Assembly (NCBI RefSeq): GCF_000178855.1
Contig: NZ_ADVG01000003.1
Coordinates: 806,001 to 870,000, forward strand
Reading direction: 5' to 3'
Length of the DNA stretch: 64,000 nucleotides
Source: Ktedonobacter racemifer DSM 44963
Lineage (GTDB): Bacteria; Chloroflexota; Ktedonobacteria; Ktedonobacterales; Ktedonobacteraceae
Part shown: positions 18,174 to 27,214 of the stretch, piece after piece
Layout of the letters: each line of letters starts with the position of its first letter
Numbering within the stretch: position 1 is the stretch's first letter
Program-made: the position numbers and the translations under genes
The notes under the pieces: generated by a model
Databases searched by the model: none
Seen by the model: only the letters and a program-made list of their open reading frames with translations
What the model was told of the DNA's origin: nothing

Positions 18174-19205
18174 ATGAACTGGTTGGATCTTAACGCGGAG
18201 TCTGTAAGCACCGGGCTGGGGCTGAGCGAAGAGTTTATGCCCTGGTTGGCGGAGTTGGAGCGGGTTGAGGCGCCTACGCCGTCCGCAAGTTTACCTGATG
18301 AGCACGAGATTGATGAGCTATTTGCGCACCTGAGCATTGCGCCGGAGGCTGGGGAGGAGCTGCGCGCCAACTGGCCCTCGCCCGAGCGCAATCCAGAGCT
18401 GTGGTGGCTACTGCAACATTGTCATAGGCAGTTGGTGACGCTCATGGGGAGATCGGATATCTCCCTTTATGGTCAGTGGCACCGCCTCCCATCTCACCTG
18501 GGAAACTTGGGCAGGCTCTTCTTTATCTATGTCTACCTGGCAACCGTGCCCGCTGTGCGCCAGTGGCATCAGGAGCGGGGCATTGAGGATGATGTCTCCT
18601 GGGCGACCCTGGCCGATCTAGGTGAACATATCGCCATCCACCGGAGTGTGTATGGCAACGCAGGCCTATACAGCTCCATATGGCTGACGCTGCACTTTCG
18701 CGGGATCATCTACCGGCTGGGGCGCCTCCAATTCGAGCTGTGGCGCTTCTCCCCCAAATGGGCAATCTACGATGACGTGAGCAATCAGGAGCTGCCTGAA
18801 CCCAGGCCATTTCCTGAGGCGCCCGCGCTCTCCATCCATATTCCCGAATCAGGAGGATCAATAGACCCGGCAGCCTGCGATGCCTCGCTCGCCTGGGCCC
18901 GTGAGTTCTTCGCCCGCCACTTTCCCGAGAAACAATATCTCTTTGCGCGCTGTAACTCATGGCTGCTTGATCCCCAACTTGCGAACTATCTCCCACCCAC
19001 GGCCAACATCGTGCGCTTCCAGCGACACTTCCACCTCGTTCCCGGCGGCGAAATCGGCGATGAGGACGTGATCTGGTTCGTCTACAGACAAGATGGGACG
19101 TCGGTCGATCAATTACCGACGCGCACAACGCTAGAACGGGCCGTCGTCGAGCATCTACAAGCTGGCAAACACTGGGAAATGCGCTCGGGCTGGTTCGCGC
19201 TGTAG
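18174..19205 (+). CDS. Acyltransferase-domain protein (GNAT-like, two-lobed)
   Basis: 343 aa; AAAAGGAG lies 7 nt before the ATG. The N-terminal half is helical (MPWLAELERV, LFAHLSIAPEAGEELRANW). The middle VYGNAGLYSSIWLTLHFRGIIYRLGRLQFEL and the C-terminal LSIHIPESGGSIDP..SLAWAREFFARHF..RCNSWLLDPQLANYLPP..NIVRFQRHF match my memory of the NAT_N/GNAT_C acyltransferase family, whose biochemical role is not established. No membrane segment. It is divergent from the APH-fold gene, so they possibly form a small-molecule modification pair. Family call moderate. Confidence 0.6.
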   Translation: MNWLDLNAESVSTGLGLSEEFMPWLAELERVEAPTPSASLPDEHEIDELFAHLSIAPEAGEELRANWPSPERNPELWWLLQHCHRQLVTLMGRSDISLYGQWHRLPSHLGNLGRLFFIYVYLATVPAVRQWHQERGIEDDVSWATLADLGEHIAIHRSVYGNAGLYSSIWLTLHFRGIIYRLGRLQFELWRFSPKWAIYDDVSNQELPEPRPFPEAPALSIHIPESGGSIDPAACDASLAWAREFFARHFPEKQYLFARCNSWLLDPQLANYLPPTANIVRFQRHFHLVPGGEIGDEDVIWFVYRQDGTSVDQLPTRTTLERAVVEHLQAGKHWEMRSGWFAL

Positions 19206-19218
19206 CGCTACTGACCGT

Positions 19219-19267
19219 ACGCGCCTACGCTCCCAGGGCAGCGTGCTCATACCCCGCGTAGGCGCGT
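19219..19267. repeat. GC-rich inverted repeat between convergent genes
   Basis: ACGCGCCTACGC (19219..19230) pairs with GCGTAGGCGCGT (19256..19267). The GTAGGCGCGT word recurs at 50770 and 54350, so this is part of a dispersed GC-rich family as well as a likely transcript end. Confidence 0.6.
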
Positions 19268-19276
19268 TGGGCTGCG

Positions 19277-20923
19277 TTATTTACCACCCAGGGTGTGGGT
19301 AAAGAAGTCGGCGGTCATCTGGACGAGCGTGTTGGGGCTGGGATTCTGGTCTGGTCCGGCGGCGGCCAGGCCGTGGCTGCCATGCTGGATCATAACCAGG
19401 GTTACGGGTACGCCCGCGGCATGCAACTGTGCCGCCAGTTTCTGCGAGTGATGGGGCGCGATGAACCAGTCATCGGTACCATGCATGATCAGGAAAGGTG
19501 GATCGTCGGACCGGATATAGGGGAAGGGGGTCGCCGCTTTCAAAGTAGCGCTCGAACCACCTCCGGTGAGGGCCGCGATCCACGAGGGCGAGCCACTGAA
19601 GTTGGTTAGATCGACCGGTCCCCACATATCAACGACCGCCTGCACATGGCTGGACTGATTCAGGTACTGCCCGACATCATAGCCTGCGCTCAGTCCGGCT
19701 GTGCCCAACATGGCACTGATATAGCCACCCTGGCTAGGGCCGTACACCCCGATACGCTGCGGATCGATACCCAGCTCACTCGCGTGTGCCCTCAGGAAGC
19801 GCACAGCGCATTTGGCATCCTTCACCTGGTCGCTGACTTTGTAGAGCGGCACGAGGCTGTAATCCAACGCGCCAACTACGAAGCCCCGGCTGACTAGTTC
19901 GTCACGCAGATGTGTAAAGTAGGCATCATCTGTAGCACCTGTTTGCAGGGAGCGCGACCCCTGAAAGGTTCCGCCACCAGTGATGTAGAAGACCGCCGGA
20001 GCGGGATGAGGTGCCTGAACCGAGGGTTCCGTGATATCCATCGCTAGTGGGCTACCACCATTGGGGCGACAATATTCCAGGGTCGTAGTTCGGCCCGCGG
20101 GAGCCACAACCTTCAAGGTTTCAGGAAACCAGGCCACATTGGCGGCATTAAGTACTCCACCCCAGATAAAGAAGGTGGTTACCAGGAGTGAGGGCAATAG
20201 GATCAAGGCCGTCAGCCACGCACCCTGCGTCCTTACACGCAGGCGGGGAATAACCAGGCGCAACAACAGGAAGAGTGCTAGCAGGCCCACCGCCGGAAGA
20301 AAGACGTATTGGAGACAGACCGGCACCTGCCCATTTAAGATGAAGGCCACCACCAGTATCGTAGCGACTCGCTGGTTCAGCAATCCCAGGACCAGCAGCA
20401 GGACAAGAGCAAAGGTGGGCAGCCATTTTTGCAACGTGCGCCATAGGCCTCGCGGTAACATCCAGGTGCGCCACAACAGACAGAGGTAGAAGAAGGCTGC
20501 AAGTCCCTCTAGCTCAGGCAGGTAGAGGTCCAGAGAACCCAGCGTCTCGGGTCGCCACACGCTAGAACCATCCGGCAGCCCGGTGGTGTGTGCGAAGATC
20601 CAGGCTAGCAGCGCGATCACTTCGACCACTCCCGCGACCAGCAGGAGCCGCCGCGCTGGCACGATCACGGTTGCGATAGCCGTTATTAATTGCGCAATGG
20701 TGAGAACAAGCAACAGGGCCACCAGAAGCCAGGACGCGGGCGGCTGCAACAGCACGCCGGTAATGTGGATCGCGATCGCGCTCAAGGTAAAGAGGGTCGC
20801 CCAGGAGAGCAATGCCCTGCGCTTAGGTAAGCGATGCGCGCCCAATGCGTCCTGAATGGGGCTCATCATGCTCTCTCCAGTGCCTGGCCTTGATGCCTCA
20901 GTGTGTATGGATTCCGTATTCAT
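19277..20923 (-). CDS. Membrane-anchored alpha/beta hydrolase (esterase/peptidase-like)
   Basis: 548 aa from ATG 20923, where AAAAGGAGC lies 9 nt upstream. Residues about 35-270 hold several membrane helices. The C-terminal 280 residues are a BD-FAE/acetyl-esterase-type hydrolase: oxyanion region AVFYITGGGTF, nucleophile elbow GVYGPSQGGY (GxSxG), acid Asp in HGTDDWFI, and His in MIQHGSHGL. The active domain follows a final helix and probably faces outside. The substrate is unknown. It is divergent from a NarL-type two-component system across a 248-bp region containing an 11-bp inverted repeat, so it is a plausible target of that system. Confidence 0.8.
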   Translation of the reverse strand: MNTESIHTEASRPGTGESMMSPIQDALGAHRLPKRRALLSWATLFTLSAIAIHITGVLLQPPASWLLVALLLVLTIAQLITAIATVIVPARRLLLVAGVVEVIALLAWIFAHTTGLPDGSSVWRPETLGSLDLYLPELEGLAAFFYLCLLWRTWMLPRGLWRTLQKWLPTFALVLLLVLGLLNQRVATILVVAFILNGQVPVCLQYVFLPAVGLLALFLLLRLVIPRLRVRTQGAWLTALILLPSLLVTTFFIWGGVLNAANVAWFPETLKVVAPAGRTTTLEYCRPNGGSPLAMDITEPSVQAPHPAPAVFYITGGGTFQGSRSLQTGATDDAYFTHLRDELVSRGFVVGALDYSLVPLYKVSDQVKDAKCAVRFLRAHASELGIDPQRIGVYGPSQGGYISAMLGTAGLSAGYDVGQYLNQSSHVQAVVDMWGPVDLTNFSGSPSWIAALTGGGSSATLKAATPFPYIRSDDPPFLIMHGTDDWFIAPHHSQKLAAQLHAAGVPVTLVMIQHGSHGLAAAGPDQNPSPNTLVQMTADFFTHTLGGK

Positions 20924-21049
20924 AGTTGTTTGCTCCTTTTTATACCAGACCCCAAATTTTGGGTGTGCTAAGCCATCGGGTTTGTTGTCGTTTCTGCTGT
21001 TAAGTGTAGAAGAAAATGGGAGCATCTCCATCCGCGCCAGGGATGACTT

Positions 21050-21084
21050 AGGGTTGAGATTTGTGCGTGGATAATCTCAACCCT
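21050..21084. promoter_or_regulatory. Inverted repeat in the divergent hydrolase/two-component promoter region
   Basis: AGGGTTGAGAT (21050..21060) and ATCTCAACCCT (21074..21084) are perfect inverted 11-mers 13 nt apart. Each arm could bind a regulator monomer, or the RNA could form a hairpin. TACAAT hexamers at 21114 and 21124 are candidate -10 boxes for the kinase gene. Confidence 0.45.
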
Positions 21085-21171
21085 GAGGTGGATGTTAATG
21101 CGGATGAGATACGCTACAATGCGGTACAATAGAGAAAGGCGTTTCTATCGCTTCAATAGGAGAAGGCGGCT

Positions 21172-22488
21172 ATGAACCTATTACCGGAGAGTGCAATATT
21201 TGAGGTGACATCCGGAGAAGAGCGGCAAGCCTGGCGCTGGGGTTGGTGGCGCGATGTCCGGCTGGGACCAGGCGTCCCTTTTGCCTTTGGGCGAGGTATA
21301 GCGATAACCTCGGATATGATCCTTATAAGCGTTTTAGGAGTTATCGGCCTCAGTACGCACGCGCCTGCCGTAACAATCACGCTGATGGAGCTGCTCTTCG
21401 GGGGCATTCTCGCGCTGATGCTCATTACAAGATGGCTCAAACATATTATGCTGGTCGTCGATGCCTACCTGGCCGCGATTGGCCTGGGGATAATCCTAAA
21501 CCTCGTCTTCCCAGGGGCCTGGGGGAACGTGGGCCTCTACTCGCTCTGCGTGATCATCTGCTTCCGCCTGCCGCGCCGCTGCTCCCTGCCCCTGGTGGGC
21601 CTATGCATCCTGGCATTCGCCTACACCAATGGGATATTGAGCTTTCTCCCCTTGCCACAACCTGCATATCCGGGAACATCTATCTTCAATCTTATCCTCA
21701 CAGGCGCGCTGTGCTGGTTTGGCTTAAACCTGCGTGCGCAATACCGGCTCGTCGTGCGCCTGCACGAGGTTCAGGGAGAGCTACAGGAGCAGATGGCGCG
21801 CAACGCAGAGCTGGCAGCCGCGCATGAGCGCACGCGGATCGCACGCGATATTCACGATGTCCTCTCACACTCCCTGGCAGTGCTCTCGATCCAGCTCCAG
21901 GCGGCTCGGCACCTGCTCACACATAATCCCGAGCGCCTGGCGAGCAAGCTGGATGATATGGCAGCGCTCCTGCGCGAGAGCATCACCGAGAGCCGCCAGG
22001 TGGTTGGCCTGCTCAGAGTACAGCCAGCGCCACATGCCAGGAGCGAGAACCTGGGCGAAAGCCTCTCCCTGCTCGCCAGCACCTTTAACGAGCGAACTGG
22101 CATCCACTGCCACTTTAACGAAAGCGGGGCGCCTCAGCAGGTGAGTGCCCAGCAGTGGGAAACGTTGCACCAGGCCCTGCGCGAGATGCTGACCAACGCC
22201 CACCGCCATGGCGCAGCCGAGGCAGCCGAGATCACCCTCTGCTGGCAAGCTACCAGTCTCAGCCTGGCAGTACACGATAATGGACGAGGGAGCTCCCAAC
22301 CAGCTCAAGGAACGGAGAGTATTAACGTAGGTGGGCATCATGGACTCGAAGGCATACGCGAGCGGGCCAAGGCCCTGGATGGCGAGGTCATAGCCGGGCC
22401 CGCAGCCGAAGGTGGCTTCACGGTCACGCTGCACCTACCACTACAACAGCCTGTTGCAAGCGCTATGCAGAAAGAGAGAACGGCGTGA
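21172..22488 (+). CDS. NarL-type membrane sensor histidine kinase
   Basis: 438 aa; AGGAG lies upstream of the ATG. Five or six membrane helices (about 42-190) with very short loops, then a coiled linker. HisKA_3 dimerisation box ARDIHDVLSHSLAVL has phospho-acceptor His228. The HATPase has N-box LREMLTNAHRHG and G-box VHDNGRGSS..HHGLEGIRERAKAL. With no large extracellular loop, it probably senses a membrane-associated cue. Its TGA overlaps the GTG start of the response regulator, making a coupled pair. Confidence 0.9.
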   Translation: MNLLPESAIFEVTSGEERQAWRWGWWRDVRLGPGVPFAFGRGIAITSDMILISVLGVIGLSTHAPAVTITLMELLFGGILALMLITRWLKHIMLVVDAYLAAIGLGIILNLVFPGAWGNVGLYSLCVIICFRLPRRCSLPLVGLCILAFAYTNGILSFLPLPQPAYPGTSIFNLILTGALCWFGLNLRAQYRLVVRLHEVQGELQEQMARNAELAAAHERTRIARDIHDVLSHSLAVLSIQLQAARHLLTHNPERLASKLDDMAALLRESITESRQVVGLLRVQPAPHARSENLGESLSLLASTFNERTGIHCHFNESGAPQQVSAQQWETLHQALREMLTNAHRHGAAEAAEITLCWQATSLSLAVHDNGRGSSQPAQGTESINVGGHHGLEGIRERAKALDGEVIAGPAAEGGFTVTLHLPLQQPVASAMQKERTA

Positions 22489-23153
22489 GCGAGGAAAAGA
22501 TTCGCGTCCTTATCGTTGATGATCAGCGCCTGATGCGCGAGGGGCTGCGCATCATCCTGGAGGGCGCACCCGACATAGAGCTTGTTGGCGAGGCCGAGAA
22601 CGGGCTGAGCGCGCTCCAGATCGCCGAGAGCCAGGAGCCTGATGTCATCCTGATGGATATTCGCATGCCCGTGCTCGATGGCATTGCCGCAACCGAGCGC
22701 GTTCTCCAACAGGCACTCAAGAGGCCGCGCATCCTGCTCCTGACCACCTTCGATACACCTGAGCTGGTGATCGAGGGCATGCGAGCTGGCGCCTCGGGCT
22801 ATCTACTCAAGGATTGTAGCGCGGAGGAGCTGTGTACCGCCATCCGGGCCGTGGCGCGTGGGCAGATACTCCTACAGGCATCGAGCGCCGCACAGCTCCT
22901 CGCCAGCCTGCAAACAAAACCAGTCGCAGCGGCTCCCTTAAGCGTGGCGGAGCAACTGGGGCTGACCACGCGCGAATTGGAGGTCCTGCGCCTGGTCACG
23001 CTAGGGCAGAGCAATACTGAGATCGCCGCCGCGCTCTTCGTCAGCGATGCCACCGTCAAGACCCACATCAACCATATCTTCTCCAAGCTGGGTGCCCGCA
23101 ACCGCTCTCAGGCGATTATCAAAGCCCGCCAGCTCGGCTTAAGCCGAGAGTGA
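22485..23153 (+). CDS. NarL/LuxR-family response regulator
   Basis: 222 aa with a GTG start overlapping the kinase stop (GTGA). The receiver domain (1-120) has acidic residues in LIVDDQR, phospho-acceptor Asp58 in VILMDIRMP, Thr in LLLTTFD and Lys in LLKDCS. The C-terminal helix-turn-helix (about 155-215) includes LTTRELEVLRLVTLGQSNTE and TVKTHINHIFSKLG. It is the DNA-binding output of the adjacent kinase. Candidate sites are the inverted repeat upstream of the kinase gene and the divergent hydrolase promoter. Confidence 0.92.
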   Translation: MSEEKIRVLIVDDQRLMREGLRIILEGAPDIELVGEAENGLSALQIAESQEPDVILMDIRMPVLDGIAATERVLQQALKRPRILLLTTFDTPELVIEGMRAGASGYLLKDCSAEELCTAIRAVARGQILLQASSAAQLLASLQTKPVAAAPLSVAEQLGLTTRELEVLRLVTLGQSNTEIAAALFVSDATVKTHINHIFSKLGARNRSQAIIKARQLGLSRE

Positions 23154-23213
23154 ACTAGAATCAGCGAACTTGCGCCGCCAACGAATCCACTTACATCGCG
23201 CTAGCATGACGGC

Positions 23214-23254
23214 TTGTGAAGTACCTCCCCATTCAATGGGGAGGTACTTCACAA
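23214..23254. terminator. Perfect 20-bp palindrome between convergent genes
   Basis: The arms 23214..23233 and 23235..23254 are exact inverted copies around a single central C (TTGTGAAGTACCTCCCCATT arm). It lies between the response regulator stop and the stop of the membrane protein at 23259. There is no T-run. Confidence 0.7.
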
Positions 23255-23258
23255 AGAA

Positions 23259-25217
23259 CTAGCGAGCAGAACAATAAAAGATATCAAGATTATTCGACTC
23301 AAGAAGCGAGATGGTACGACTCAAAGGAGTTACCACCATCACATCGACTCCTGGTTGTGAGGGGAACAACGCGGTTTTGTATGTAACGTGCTCCCCATCC
23401 AGGACCTGGAGCAGATCTGGGTGAGGATCGCCATGCTTGACAAAGATCAGGAAACTTGGACGATCCGCATTGTTAACAGCATCAGTGTATGAGGGAATGC
23501 GATTGATAATAGCGTCGGGATGCATGATCGCTACCGGATCAGCCATAATGATCTTGTTATTGGTCTTAAAAGAAATCGGGTAAGCCAGCAAGTTGGTTGC
23601 CCAGGCATACTGAATATGCTCTTGTTCCATGTACGCAATGATTGGCTCATAATTTGCCGGGGCAATAGTACACCAGGGCGACTGGAAGGCGAGATCAGGG
23701 TTGGTTAATCCATACGTCGTGGTCTGCCCGGCAAGATAGGCAAACAGTAACACAAACAATCCTACCAGCGCTACTGAAGTACGCTGGCGTGATGTACCGC
23801 TCGAAAGCTGGACATCTGTGGCATGAGTCGCGCCTCCTGTTTGCCGTCCAGGCCTTTTCTCATAAATGGACATACTTAAGAGGGTAAAAATAGTGGCGAA
23901 AAAGAAAGGAAGAGCCATCACCAATGGCGCTGCATAACGCCCACCAAAGTCATCCTGGCACGAAATAAGAATGGAGGCGGAAGCTGAACTTACGCAAAAG
24001 AGAACCGCTGAAGCGGTTCCAAAAAGCGCTGGTAGGGTTGCAAGGCGTCGTGCGCGTAGAAGTACGGGATAGTGCCATATAAACGAACCGGCGATAAGGA
24101 CAACCGAGCCGAGAGTGCACAGGACGCCGATGATAAGCAACGGTGAGTGTATAACTGTCAGAAGCCCACTTTCGAGTGGCGTTGCGCCACTGATAATGCG
24201 GGGTCCAACACACGTCGTGTACGAGGAGGCTACCTGCGCTACGGTATGCAAGCGATGAATTGTCCAGCCGCCTCCCAGCCCAAAAATGTACCTGATATTT
24301 TGCCATTGATGTGTGGCCCCCCAGATAATTCCAGGAGTAAAGCCTACCACGCATGCAGGGATAGCGGTCACAGCCAGAAGGAGTCCTTTGAGAGAATGCA
24401 TAAGTGCGATAGGTATTGGTTCTGATGCTCTCACACGTTTAATGATCTCAGCGAAACGATCAATTATGACCCAGAGTGCTGCTGCTACGATAGCCACACT
24501 GACCAGAGGGTAAATCCACATGCTAAAACCAACGATGAAGCCAACACCTGCCCAGCGCAGCGCCAGCTCGCGGTTATAGGCTCCTTCGTGCCAGCGAGTC
24601 GTCAATCGATAGACTGAGATGAGCAGCAGCAGCATAAGGACAAATGACTCAATCCAACCGCCGCCAGTACGTAGTTCTACAATGCCATCATAAAGGGGGG
24701 GAAGCGCTGCGACCAGTGCAGCAACAATGATAAAGCATCTCCTGGCATAGAGAGGTAGCCGTGCGGCTTTCGCTAGCAGCGAGGCCAGCCACCATGTCAA
24801 ACTAACCAGAACAAGTGAAAAGGCAGTAGTCTCAGCTCGTAATGCTGTCACTGAAGGACCAAAGATGGCAAAGAGGATAGCCGCCACGTAGGCTTCCAGG
24901 CTACCAAAATACGGTATGCCGTAAAAGTAAATTGGACGTTCACCTTGCAAAATATGCTCGGCTTGAATACCAAGCAGCGCTTCGTCACCATCAAGTGTAC
25001 CATGAGTCCGCATGATCAACCAGATGCGTATGATGACTGCTACCAGCAAACACAGCCAGAGCGGCGAAAGCAGCCATGTATACCAGCGCTTCTCCTGCGT
25101 TTGCACAGCGTTATCAGCAGGACTCGCCAAGAACGTTTCATTAGCTGCAACCTTGTTAATAATCTTGCCATTGCTTGCAGGTGGTGGCACAACCACATTG
25201 TGTTCGTCAACGCTCAT
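23259..25217 (-). CDS. Polytopic membrane protein, GT-C glycosyltransferase-like
   Basis: 652 aa with about 11-12 hydrophobic helices. The first helix (about residues 50-70) is followed by the loop THGTLDGDEALLGIQAEHIL. An acidic DGDEA in the first extracytoplasmic loop is typical of GT39/GT83-type (ArnT, PMT) polyprenyl-sugar-using transferases. The C-terminal 150 residues are soluble and outside the membrane. The donor and acceptor are unknown; a role in protein or envelope glycosylation is inferred. It stands alone, converging on the two-component system. Confidence 0.65.
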   Translation of the reverse strand: MSVDEHNVVVPPPASNGKIINKVAANETFLASPADNAVQTQEKRWYTWLLSPLWLCLLVAVIIRIWLIMRTHGTLDGDEALLGIQAEHILQGERPIYFYGIPYFGSLEAYVAAILFAIFGPSVTALRAETTAFSLVLVSLTWWLASLLAKAARLPLYARRCFIIVAALVAALPPLYDGIVELRTGGGWIESFVLMLLLLISVYRLTTRWHEGAYNRELALRWAGVGFIVGFSMWIYPLVSVAIVAAALWVIIDRFAEIIKRVRASEPIPIALMHSLKGLLLAVTAIPACVVGFTPGIIWGATHQWQNIRYIFGLGGGWTIHRLHTVAQVASSYTTCVGPRIISGATPLESGLLTVIHSPLLIIGVLCTLGSVVLIAGSFIWHYPVLLRARRLATLPALFGTASAVLFCVSSASASILISCQDDFGGRYAAPLVMALPFFFATIFTLLSMSIYEKRPGRQTGGATHATDVQLSSGTSRQRTSVALVGLFVLLFAYLAGQTTTYGLTNPDLAFQSPWCTIAPANYEPIIAYMEQEHIQYAWATNLLAYPISFKTNNKIIMADPVAIMHPDAIINRIPSYTDAVNNADRPSFLIFVKHGDPHPDLLQVLDGEHVTYKTALFPSQPGVDVMVVTPLSRTISLLESNNLDIFYCSAR

Positions 25218-25410
25218 AATAGCTAATCATATCCTTCCAGATAATTCCTCGCCCGGTATAAACGTAAATAATTTAGTATCATCGATATGCAAATTCACCA
25301 AAAATACACTGCAATCTATTCGACGAATGAGATCGAAGATCACAAGAAAACGTAGGATAAATGGGCTGCATGCATAACACATCCGTCGAGAATAGTTGGA
25401 AGAAGACACA

Positions 25411-25432
25411 AAGAACCGCCTGTGTGGGCGGG
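25411..25432 (-). terminator. Terminator of the 5S rRNA transcript
   Basis: On the minus strand CCGCCC..ACACA..GGCGG forms a GC-rich hairpin followed by TTCTTTGTGTCTTCTT. It lies directly after the 3' end of the 5S gene and fits an intrinsic terminator. Confidence 0.7.
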
Positions 25433-25435
25433 TGA

Positions 25436-25551
25436 AACGGCGGTGTCTTATTTTCCCGTGGGGCTGCCCCCAAAGTATCGTCAGGGCTTAAGGGCTTGAC
25501 TACCGTGTTCGGGATGGGAACGGGTATACCCCCTTCGCAATAACCACCGGT
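25436..25551 (-). rRNA. rrf: 5S ribosomal RNA (solitary)
   Basis: About 116 nt on the minus strand. The hallmark loop B/helix III sequence CCCGTTCCCATCCCGAACACG is present, followed by GTAGTCAAGCCC and the loop E/helix IV region. The terminal helix I pairs CGGTGGT (5', ending at 25549) with ACCGCCG (3', from 25438). No 16S or 23S sequence and no tRNA adjoins it. Upstream is a consensus promoter of its own and downstream a hairpin terminator, so it is an independent transcription unit. Ends are accurate to 1-3 nt. Confidence 0.93.
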
Positions 25552-25589
25552 TCGCCTGCGCATACAAGCGGTTCCAATTAACATGGGGT

Positions 25590-25618
25590 ATAATATCATG
25601 ACCCTGGCGTTTAGTCAA
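25590..25618 (-). promoter_or_regulatory. Sigma-70-type promoter of the 5S rRNA gene
   Basis: On the minus strand TTGACT (25618..25613), a 17-nt spacer, then TATTAT (25595..25590). It is about 40 nt upstream of the mature 5S 5' end. The -35 box overlaps the stop codon of the hypothetical gene ending at 25611. Confidence 0.8.
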
Positions 25619-26024
25619 CATTTTTTGCTGACTTTTTAATGGCGATGAAAATTCCTGGCGCATCCTCCACGTTATTACCAATCCGAGCTTTCCTGGCAAA
25701 ATAGCTCATATTGAACCCCAGGGCTTGTGAATTATTGCTGAGGGACCTCTTGGATAAAGCATATGTCCAGGCAATACACTCCTTCCGTTCTGTATTGGGA
25801 ACTTCACGCGGGCAAGCCTGGACGGCAAACACAAACTCGACATCAAGCATATGGCAGCGCCCGCAGATCCAGAGGATGCTTCTGCTCTTTTTGAGCCATT
25901 CCCCACGCTGACGTTCCGAGAAAATCGGCGGCATGGCGACGCGCGAACTCGGCGAAGAGGGTGGGACGAATGCCCAACACTTTTTCTCGGTCACTGTTTC
26001 CTCTGTGCTGAGCTGCAGTCTCAT
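25611..26024 (-). CDS. Hypothetical protein with CxxC motif
   Basis: 137 aa from ATG 26024, preceded by GAGGGG 8 nt upstream; the frame continues upstream to 26105 without a better site. I do not recognise the family. Visible features: a possible zinc knuckle WICGRCHML with further Cys in VQACPRE and RKECIAW, and a basic C terminus ending IAIKKSAKNVD. The stop codon overlaps the -35 box of the 5S promoter, so its transcription would run into the 5S unit. It is divergent from the AraC gene across 136 bp. It could be a remnant of a longer gene. Confidence 0.45.
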   Translation of the reverse strand: MRLQLSTEETVTEKKCWAFVPPSSPSSRVAMPPIFSERQRGEWLKKSRSILWICGRCHMLDVEFVFAVQACPREVPNTERKECIAWTYALSKRSLSNNSQALGFNMSYFARKARIGNNVEDAPGIFIAIKKSAKNVD

Positions 26025-26160
26025 TATCAGATCCCCTCGGTGCGACTCTTGCGGGGTCAAGTGATCTTCTTGATAGGCAGAGTATACCCTTGTACGCTGA
26101 GGCAATCTATGCTAAATTGTCTTGAATAGTTGTCTGATCGTCTCAAAAGAGGAGAATGGC

Positions 26161-27075
26161 ATGGATGTGCTCACAGATGTGCTCAATGCACTCGAACTGA
26201 AAGGGTGGATCTCTGCGCGCAGGGAGCTTACGCCTCCCTGGCGCTATGACTTTGCCGCCAGTCAAGATATGATCTTTCACCTGCTCGGCTCTGGTAGTGG
26301 CTATCTCTCTTTCGAAGGGGACCCGACGCCTCTGCGAGTCGAAGAGGGAGCGGTCCTGCTCTTCCCTTTCGGGCACGCTCACTCGATCTGTGACGAACTG
26401 ACTTCACCCCTGACGCAAGTCCTACATGTGGACTATTCCGCGCAACGCGAGTACCAGGGCTTTGCAGGTGCGTCCGATGAGTCAAAGATGATGGTCCTCT
26501 GTGGCGCGTTCCATGTGGAGCATCCCGGAGCTTTTCCCTTGCTCCACAGCTTGCCAAAAGTGATTCATATCCCCGCAGAACAGGGCCGCACGGTGGAGGG
26601 CTTCGCCGAGATTGTGCATGTGATCGCACGTGAAGCGACCACGCCTCGGTTGGGCACGCAGGTGATGCTCAGGCGATTAACCGAACTACTCTTCATTCAC
26701 GTGATCCGGGTCTGGGTTGAGCAACAAGCGGCCTCTTCGCGAGGATGGGTCGCGGCGCTACGCGATCAGCCCATCAGCACAGCACTTGGCCTGATGCATC
26801 AATCGCCCGAACGTGGGTGGAAAGTCGAGGAACTGGCAGAGGCGGTGGCCCTCTCCCGCTCAGTCTTCTCCGCTCGCTTTACCCGTCTTGTGGGTGAGCC
26901 CCCTATCACGTATCTCACTCGTTGGCGCATGAGCAGAGCAACCCGCTTGCTCAAGGACAACGTCGAGATAGAAAAGATCGCAGCGCTTCTCGGCTATGAA
27001 TCAGCAGTAGCCTTTCATAAAGCCTTCAAGCGAGAAGTCGGCATGACCCCGGCCAGGTATCGAAAGCTCGGGTAA
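26161..27075 (+). CDS. AraC-family transcriptional regulator (cupin type)
   Basis: 304 aa from ATG 26161 with GAGGAG 6 nt upstream. N-terminal cupin-type ligand domain (about 20-120: IFHLLGSGSGYLSFEGDP, AVLLFPFGHAHSI). Then a dimerisation helix region and a C-terminal double helix-turn-helix (about 205-304): WKVEELAEAVALSRSVFSAR and IEKIAALLGYESAVAFHKAF, ending in the family motif KREVGMTPARYRK. Regulators of this cupin_6 group often control a neighbouring oxidoreductase or carbonyl-stress gene; the DinB gene downstream is the nearest co-directional neighbour. Confidence 0.9.
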   Translation: MDVLTDVLNALELKGWISARRELTPPWRYDFAASQDMIFHLLGSGSGYLSFEGDPTPLRVEEGAVLLFPFGHAHSICDELTSPLTQVLHVDYSAQREYQGFAGASDESKMMVLCGAFHVEHPGAFPLLHSLPKVIHIPAEQGRTVEGFAEIVHVIAREATTPRLGTQVMLRRLTELLFIHVIRVWVEQQAASSRGWVAALRDQPISTALGLMHQSPERGWKVEELAEAVALSRSVFSARFTRLVGEPPITYLTRWRMSRATRLLKDNVEIEKIAALLGYESAVAFHKAFKREVGMTPARYRKLG

Positions 27076-27214
27076 CCAGTCGAAACGCCCGCCTCAATCC
27101 CACTCCCGTACGAAGCTTTCGCGGATTTGTGTGCTCGACAGTTGTAAATTCCGATGGTCAGCGTGCCACTACTGTTTGCACCAGTCCACGTAGGCAAAGG
27201 GACTATAGGTTCGG

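Noticed and set aside
17072..18391. Extended N terminus of the APH-fold gene to 18391
   Set aside because: The extra 98 residues are Ser/Ala-rich without motifs, overlap the divergent acyltransferase gene, and the ATG at 18097 has a ribosome binding site.
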